From: an uncultured Gemmatimonadales bacterium
GTDB taxonomy: Bacteria > Gemmatimonadota > Gemmatimonadetes > Longimicrobiales > Gaopeijiaceae
Assembly: GCA_937919655.1 (NCBI GenBank)
Contig: CALFPJ010000040.1
Span: 1-38,484 of the forward strand
Length of the DNA: 38,484 nt
Reading direction: 5' to 3'
Made by a program: the position numbers and the translations under genes. Shown here piece by piece: positions 33,838-38,484 of this stretch (within the stretch, counting starts at the first letter, position 1; each line of letters starts with the position of its first letter). Below the pieces are notes generated by a model. It made no database searches. It was given only the letters and a program-made list of their open reading frames with translations, and was not told where the DNA came from.

Positions 33838-34994
33838 GCGTGCCAGTCCTCCGTGGTTCGTGGCCGCCCCAAGAGGTCGGAGACCACGATGTCCGCGATG
33901 CGCGCACCGGCGCGCCCATCCCCGTAGGGGTTCACCGCATTGCCGCGGGTCAGCGGCGCTGCGAGAATCGCTCGGGCACGCCTCACAATCAGTTCTCGGT
34001 CTGTGCCGACCAACTCTGCGGCACCGGCCTCGACGCCCTCGGGTCTCTCGGTCACCTCCCGCAGCACCAGAACGGGCGTGCCGAAGGTCGGTGCCTCTTC
34101 TTGGATACCGCCGGAATCTGTCAGAATCAGCGAGGCCGCCTTCAGCGCTGAGATCAGGTCAAAGTAGCCGACCGGTTCAGTCAGATGGATCCGAGGGTGA
34201 GCGGACAACATCTCACGCGCGGGCTCAAGAACGTTGGGATTGGGGTGCACCGGATAAACGATCTCGATGTCCTCATGTTCGTCGGCGAGTGTGCGCACGG
34301 CACTGAAGACCTCGCGGATCGGGGCGCCGAAGGACTCTCGGCGATGAGCGGTCAGAAGGACCAACCGTCGGGGGCCTTCGACCACTGCGCGCAGCGTGTC
34401 GTTCTCGATCCGAGGGTCGCTGTCCGCCACAGTTGTGAGGGCGTCGACAACCGTGTTTCCGGTCACGAATACGTGCTCTGGGGGGGTGTTCTCAGCCAGC
34501 AATGCGTCCCGAGCGTAAGCGGTGGGCGCGAAGTAGTAGTCCGAAACGACGTCGGTGAGGCGGCGGAAGATTTCCTCGGGCCAAGGCGCCCACTTGTCGT
34601 GGCTACGAAGTCCGGCCTCTACGTGTCCGACCTTCACGTGTTCGAAGAATCCGACCAGGGAGCCGACGAAAACGGTCGCGGTATCCCCCTGCACGAGAAG
34701 CGCGTCCGGCTTGAAGTCCTGTACCACCCCACGGAGGCCTTCGAGCGCCCTCTGTACGACGTCGTAGAGGGTTTGGCCGGGCTTCATGATCCCCAACTCG
34801 TAATCGGGCTCCAGGCTGAACGCATGCAGCACCTGGTCTACGAGATCCGTATGCTGTCCCGTGAGGGCAACTCGGGTCTCTACGTCCGGTGCGAGCGCCC
34901 TGAGCGCCGTCACGACCGGTGCCATCTTAATGGCTTCAGGCCGGGTGCCCACAACTACAAGAACCCGGCAGCCCTGCTTGCTGCCGCCCGTCAC
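33834..34994 (-). CDS. wecB: UDP-N-acetylglucosamine 2-epimerase (non-hydrolysing)
   Basis: WecB converts UDP-GlcNAc to UDP-ManNAc, a precursor of surface polysaccharides. The 386 residues show GTRPEAIKMAPV, TGQHTDL, VQGDTATVF, GHVEAGLRS, an LLTAHRRES loop, YPVHPNPNV and TDSGGIQEEAP, so all usual active-site segments are present. One divergence: the common GLRT...PEE region reads LRSHDKWAPWPEEIFRR. The start is GTG at 34994, overlapping the upstream GT2 stop by four bases. No wecC (ManNAc dehydrogenase) is in view, so whether ManNAc or ManNAcA is used is unknown. Confidence 0.93.
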   Translation of the reverse strand: MTGGSKQGCRVLVVVGTRPEAIKMAPVVTALRALAPDVETRVALTGQHTDLVDQVLHAFSLEPDYELGIMKPGQTLYDVVQRALEGLRGVVQDFKPDALLVQGDTATVFVGSLVGFFEHVKVGHVEAGLRSHDKWAPWPEEIFRRLTDVVSDYYFAPTAYARDALLAENTPPEHVFVTGNTVVDALTTVADSDPRIENDTLRAVVEGPRRLVLLTAHRRESFGAPIREVFSAVRTLADEHEDIEIVYPVHPNPNVLEPAREMLSAHPRIHLTEPVGYFDLISALKAASLILTDSGGIQEEAPTFGTPVLVLREVTERPEGVEAGAAELVGTDRELIVRRARAILAAPLTRGNAVNPYGDGRAGARIADIVVSDLLGRPRTTEDWHA

Positions 34995-35941
34995 GAGTCC
35001 GAGTCCCTGCGTCGCAGGCTGTCGATCTCAAAGCGGACCTGGGCGATCTGCTCGGAAACCAGTCCGAAGCCGACCAAGAGGAAACCGAGCGTCTCCAGGA
35101 GCATGACCAGGTACAGCAGCGGACGATACCCCATGGGCGGAATGTAGGGGTCGAAGCCCAGCATGGGGTGCACAAAGCGAAGGTACACGGCGACCCCAGC
35201 CACGAGGAGACCCAGGCCGGACATGAGCATGCCGGTTGCGCCGAAGAGGAGCAGAGGTTTGCGCGAAAACATCAGCAGGAAGCCTACGGATATCAGGTCC
35301 ATGACCCCGATCACGATCCGGAAAGGGCCCTGAAATTTGGACTCCCCCGCCCTACGCTCATGGAGCGCGATGCCGATCTCGGTCACGGTCGCTCCGCGCG
35401 CATGGGCCAGTACCACGAAGAAGCGATGCCAGTCGTGACGGAGGGTGAGTCCTTCCAGGACCTCGCGGCGAAAACCCTTCATCGAATTCAAATCCGATAC
35501 GGGGACGTCGAACAGCTTCCGCGATACCCTGTTGTAGATCGACGATACTCCGCGTTTGCTGTACACGCCCATCTTGCGTCCAGTGACGATGTCCCAGCCC
35601 TCTTCCAGCTTGTCCAGGAAGCGAGGGATCTCGTCCGGGGTGTGCTGTAGGTCCGCGTCGAAAAGCACGATGTATGTCTTGTCAGTCGCGTCCGCGCCCG
35701 TAAGCATCGCCTCTGTTTTTCCGAGGTTCGTCTTGTGGCGGACGACCCGAAAGTTGTCCCACCCTTCGGACTCCCTTTCGGCGATCGCCGCCGTGTCATC
35801 GGTGGAGCCGTCATCTACGAGAATCACCTCGCCGGCGAGTCCAGAGCGCTCGAATCCCTCCCGTAGCTCTCGGACGAGATCGGGAATGACAAGGGCCTCG
35901 TTGAAGGCCGGCACGATCACCGCAAAATCGGTCTTCTTCAT
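34991..35941 (-). CDS. GtrB/CsbB-like polyprenyl-phosphate glycosyltransferase (GT2)
   Basis: A GT-A domain (residues 1-230: VPAFNEA, LVDDGSTDDT, NLGKTEAML, LFDADLQHTPDEIPRFL with the DxD site) is followed by two transmembrane helices (about 235-260 and 275-300), the layout of GtrB/CsbB/DPMS enzymes that load a sugar on undecaprenyl phosphate. The last 25 residues are charged (RFEIDSLRRRDSDS). It is the first gene after rpoN, overlapping its stop... start junction by four bases (ATGA): the GT2 ATG lies within the end of the rpoN frame. It likely makes the donor used by the YfhO-type protein further along. Confidence 0.9.
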   Translation of the reverse strand: MKKTDFAVIVPAFNEALVIPDLVRELREGFERSGLAGEVILVDDGSTDDTAAIAERESEGWDNFRVVRHKTNLGKTEAMLTGADATDKTYIVLFDADLQHTPDEIPRFLDKLEEGWDIVTGRKMGVYSKRGVSSIYNRVSRKLFDVPVSDLNSMKGFRREVLEGLTLRHDWHRFFVVLAHARGATVTEIGIALHERRAGESKFQGPFRIVIGVMDLISVGFLLMFSRKPLLLFGATGMLMSGLGLLVAGVAVYLRFVHPMLGFDPYIPPMGYRPLLYLVMLLETLGFLLVGFGLVSEQIAQVRFEIDSLRRRDSDS

Positions 35942-37440
35942 ACACGTTTCCGCATGCGAGCGGGTAGGATGCCAAGTTGATCCCGGTACTTGGCGACGGT
36001 CCGACGGGCGATCTTCACTCCGTCGGTCATAAGGAGCTTCACAATTGCCTGGTCGGTAAGCGGTTTCGCGCTGTTCTCATCGTTGACGAGGCTCTTCATC
36101 TTGTCTTTCACACCTCGAGCGGAAATATCCTCACCGCTCGTTGTCGACAGGCCGCTCGAGAAGAAATACTTCAGGGAGAAGACGCCTCGCGGCGTCTGCA
36201 CATACTTCTGGTTGGTCACGCGCGAGACGGTGGATTCGTGCATCTCGATGTAGTCCGCCACCTCCCGCAGGGTGAGCGGCTTTAGGTATTGAATGCCGCG
36301 CTCGAAGAACTCTCGTTGCCGGTCTACGATAAAGTTCATGACTTTGAGCATGGTCTGCCGCCGCTGCTCTATCGCCTGCACCATCCAGTTGGCCGCACTG
36401 AGCTTGTTCGTGATGAAATCCTTGTTCTCACCAGTGAACTTGTTGTCTCTCGCGATGTCCTTGTAGCTCTGCGAAATGCGTAGTCTCGGCAAGCTGGTGT
36501 CGTTGGCGAAGACCATGTATTCGCCGCTGATTTTCTCCACAATCAGATCCGGGATCACGTACTGCTCGGGGGACGCAGAGTATTTGAGTCCGGGCTTGGG
36601 ATCGAGGTGACCGATCGCGTCGGTCGCTTCCTGTACCTCGATCGGTGGTACCCCAAGTTCCTTGGCGATGTCGTTGCGGCGGTGGTTGATGAGTGCGTCG
36701 AAATGGTCGCGGACAATGACGTAGCCGAGCGAATCCGCTTCGTCGCGCTGGCGGAGTTGAATCAGAATTGAATCTTGCACGTCGCGAGCCGCGACACCTG
36801 GAGGGTCGAAGCCCTGGACGACCTCGAGCATGGTCACGCCTTCTGCCCGATCGTAGGGGCGAAAAACCGCGGCGATGTCGGCGAGTTCTGCCTCACGGTC
36901 ATCCTCGTCAAAGATCTGCTCGGCGCCGTTCACCGCCGTGGGCCGCACCTCCTCTAACCAGGCATTGACCCCTGACACGACCTCGTCAATCTCGCATGCG
37001 AGCATACCGTCGTCGTTGACGTTTCCAATGATCTCTTCACCGAGTCGAACAGCCCGTTCAGGGATCGACAAGAGGCGCAGTTGGTCGGTGAGGTGGTCGT
37101 GGAGGTCTCGGACGTCTACCGGCGTAGGCTCGTAGTGGTCACGGTGTTCATGCTGTTCCTTCCGTCCACCGACTTCGAAGCCGTCTAGAAGAATCTCCTC
37201 CCAATCGACGTCATCCCCTAACGGCTCGTCTTTGGTGTCTTCCTGAAGCTCGACCTCCATCTCGGTTTCCGCCTCGTCCATCTCGAGCAGGGGGTTCTCT
37301 TCGAGTTCGGTCTTCAGATGCTGCTGCAGGTCCAGTAGGGGCATGTAGAGCAACTCCATCGCCTGATACAGACGAGGGTTGATCCGCATCTCCTGCCGGA
37401 GCTGAGTGCTCTGATAGAGCTTCTGGTTGAAGTGACTCAT
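35938..37440 (-). CDS. rpoN: RNA polymerase sigma-54 factor
   Basis: The 500-residue protein has region I (QLRQEMRINPRLYQAMELLY, LLDLQQHLKTELEENPLLE), an acidic region II, the core-binding domain (GFDPPGVAARD, LDPKPGLKY), an HTH (LREVADYIEMHESTVSRVTN) and an intact RpoN box ARRTVAKYR (about 478-486), which reads the -24 element. Sigma-54 needs an AAA+ enhancer-binding activator; none is encoded in this window. It follows lptB by 41 bases, a very common pairing, but is unusual in being translationally coupled (four-base overlap) to glycosyltransferase genes rather than to hpf/ptsN. Confidence 0.97.
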   Translation of the reverse strand: MSHFNQKLYQSTQLRQEMRINPRLYQAMELLYMPLLDLQQHLKTELEENPLLEMDEAETEMEVELQEDTKDEPLGDDVDWEEILLDGFEVGGRKEQHEHRDHYEPTPVDVRDLHDHLTDQLRLLSIPERAVRLGEEIIGNVNDDGMLACEIDEVVSGVNAWLEEVRPTAVNGAEQIFDEDDREAELADIAAVFRPYDRAEGVTMLEVVQGFDPPGVAARDVQDSILIQLRQRDEADSLGYVIVRDHFDALINHRRNDIAKELGVPPIEVQEATDAIGHLDPKPGLKYSASPEQYVIPDLIVEKISGEYMVFANDTSLPRLRISQSYKDIARDNKFTGENKDFITNKLSAANWMVQAIEQRRQTMLKVMNFIVDRQREFFERGIQYLKPLTLREVADYIEMHESTVSRVTNQKYVQTPRGVFSLKYFFSSGLSTTSGEDISARGVKDKMKSLVNDENSAKPLTDQAIVKLLMTDGVKIARRTVAKYRDQLGILPARMRKRV

Positions 37441-37481
37441 CGGATGATCGTAGGCGGCCCCCCCAAAGCCCGTCAGTCGCC

Positions 37482-38285
37482 TTAGACCCCTGCCGCCACG
37501 GGATCTGGCTTCTCGTAGCGCGATCGCATGCGCGCGGTCAACGTCGGTCCAAGGTAGATCTCAGCCACTTCGTCGTTCCATACCAACTCCGAGACCGTCC
37601 CAGTGATGCGAATGCGCCCTTCGTACATGATGTAGGCCCGATCGACGATCTCGAGCGTCTGCTCGACGTTGTGATCGGATATGATCACGCCGATTGAGCG
37701 ATCCTTGAGACCCCGGACGATGTCCTGAATGTCGTGGACAGCAATAGGGTCGATGCCAGCGAACGGCTCATCCAACAGCATGAACTTAGGCCGTTGCACG
37801 AGCGCCCGTGTGATCTCGAGTCTTCGACGCTCTCCACCGGAGAGCGAATACGCCTTGTGTTTGCGTAGCTGCTCAAGACCCAACTCGGTCAAAAGGTGTT
37901 CGAGGCGGGCGCGTTCTTCCGCCTTAGGCAGCTTCAGCGTTTCGAGAATCGCGAGGACGTTCTCTTCCACCGTGAGCCGTCGGAAAACCGAGGGCTCCTG
38001 GGCGAGGTAACCCACACCCTTGCGTGCCCGCCGGTACATGGGCGTCGACGTGAGGTTTTCGTCGTCGAGATGGACGTTTCCGGCGAAGGGATGGATGAGC
38101 CCGACCATCATGTAGAAAGTCGTGGTCTTCCCTGCACCGTTGGGGCCGAGCAGCCCGACGATCTCCCCTTGTCTGACGGACAAGTCGACTTCGTTCACCA
38201 CCTTCCGACCTCGATAAATCTTGGTCAGACCTTGTCCGTAGAAGCGGCTCTCCGGCGTATGTTCGGTCGTTTCGTTCGTACTCAC
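37482..38285 (-). CDS. lptB: LPS export ABC transporter ATP-binding protein
   Basis: LptB is the cytosolic ATPase of the LptB2FGC complex that extracts LPS from the inner membrane and drives it across the periplasm. Walker A GPNGAGKTT, Q-loop YLAQEPSVFRRL, signature LSGGERRRLEI, Walker B FMLLDEPFAGID and switch IISDHNV are all present, including the LptB-typical 'PFAGIDP'. At 267 residues it is slightly longer than usual (about 240) because of extensions at both ends. The GTG at 38285 is preceded by GGAG eight bases away... consistent with a real start, and overlaps the upstream gene's TGA by four bases. Confidence 0.95.
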   Translation of the reverse strand: MSTNETTEHTPESRFYGQGLTKIYRGRKVVNEVDLSVRQGEIVGLLGPNGAGKTTTFYMMVGLIHPFAGNVHLDDENLTSTPMYRRARKGVGYLAQEPSVFRRLTVEENVLAILETLKLPKAEERARLEHLLTELGLEQLRKHKAYSLSGGERRRLEITRALVQRPKFMLLDEPFAGIDPIAVHDIQDIVRGLKDRSIGVIISDHNVEQTLEIVDRAYIMYEGRIRITGTVSELVWNDEVAEIYLGPTLTARMRSRYEKPDPVAAGV

Positions 38286-38484
38286 AGACGTCTCCTAGGG
38301 TCGATCAGGGGCGCCGCGTCGGGCGTAGGTTGGCGATCGGTTCGAGATGGACCAGGGGAGCGGCCGTCGGTCGTGGCCCCTCCAACAGGCGTGGGCGGTC
38401 GAGCCGACATCGTGTCGCGCGCGGCGGTTGTATCAGCTGCGACGGCCGAGTCAGTCGCGAGACTGTCGACCGCCTGCGCGACCG
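38282..38484 (-). CDS. C-terminal tail of the gene upstream of lptB, probably lptA/OstA (5' part outside window)
   Basis: The minus-strand frame is open from the window edge to a TGA (38284-38282) that overlaps the lptB GTG by four bases. The visible 66 residues are low complexity: Ala, Thr, Asp, Ser and Pro-rich (AVDSLATDSAVAADTTAARD, then PPTPVGGATTDGRSPGPS), ending PLIDPRRRL. No domain is visible, so identity rests on position: lptA or lptC normally sits directly before lptB. Such a disordered tail is not typical of short LptA proteins and may be a lineage feature. The reading frame is supported by the coupling and by the absence of stops. Confidence 0.6.
   Translation of the reverse strand, partial: VAQAVDSLATDSAVAADTTAARDTMSARPPTPVGGATTDGRSPGPSRTDRQPTPDAAPLIDPRRRL

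Noticed and set aside
1..38484. CRISPR array, insertion sequence ends or toxin-antitoxin pair
   Set aside because: I saw no regularly spaced repeats, no transposase frame and no convincing small toxin-antitoxin gene pair.

Overview
The window looks like part of a high-GC, double-membraned bacterial chromosome, most plausibly Gemmatimonadota. That assignment is an inference. It rests on the core gene order rny-folD-xseA-xseB-ispA-dxs-nadK-recN, an lptB-rpoN pair, many Ala/Gly-rich secreted lipoproteins with Big_2-type Ig domains, and an LVIVD-repeat protein. Nothing here proves the phylum. No gene-free stretch exceeds 300 bases.

Region 1 (1-8.7 kb, + strand) is a tightly packed housekeeping run. 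It holds the end of RNase Y, folate C1 metabolism, both exonuclease VII subunits, two isoprenoid enzymes (prenyl synthase and Dxs), NAD kinase and RecN. Several junctions overlap by 1-4 bases.

Region 2 (8.7-25.5 kb, both strands) is accessory. It has an outer-membrane-type protein, a tRNA-Gly/tRNA-Cys transcription unit with a clear promoter and terminator, and the C-terminal stump of a tyrosine integrase beside the tRNA-Cys. It continues with a small membrane protein, a glycoside-hydrolase-like gene broken by a stop codon and lacking a proper 5' end, a TPR lipoprotein, an Ig/LVIVD-repeat protein, a PLP dehydratase, a zincin lipoprotein, a sirtuin, a DUF423 protein, a gamma-glutamyltransferase and an Fsr-like transporter. 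A Crp/Fnr regulator carrying both a frameshift and a nonsense codon closes the region. Gene decay is concentrated here.

Region 3 (25.6-26.6 kb) holds a TPR membrane protein, a strong bidirectional terminator and, in the convergent intergenic gap, a 28-bp sequence with the architecture of a XerCD dif site (26476-26503). Every GGGNAGGG (KOPS-like) octamer found by eye points toward it from both sides, and all identified genes to its right run leftward. I read this as the chromosome replication terminus/dimer-resolution locus.

Region 4 (26.6-38.5 kb, all - strand) is one long, translationally coupled cluster. In transcription order it encodes the tail of a probable LptA, LptB, sigma-54, a GtrB/CsbB-like GT2, UDP-GlcNAc 2-epimerase, a GT4, a YfhO-type GT-C membrane protein, an LPG-synthase-TM-like protein, a Dpm1-like synthase, a methyltransferase, a CYTH protein and RlpA. 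It links LPS transport and sigma-54 to an uncharacterised polyprenyl-phosphate-dependent surface glycosylation set and ends at the dif candidate.
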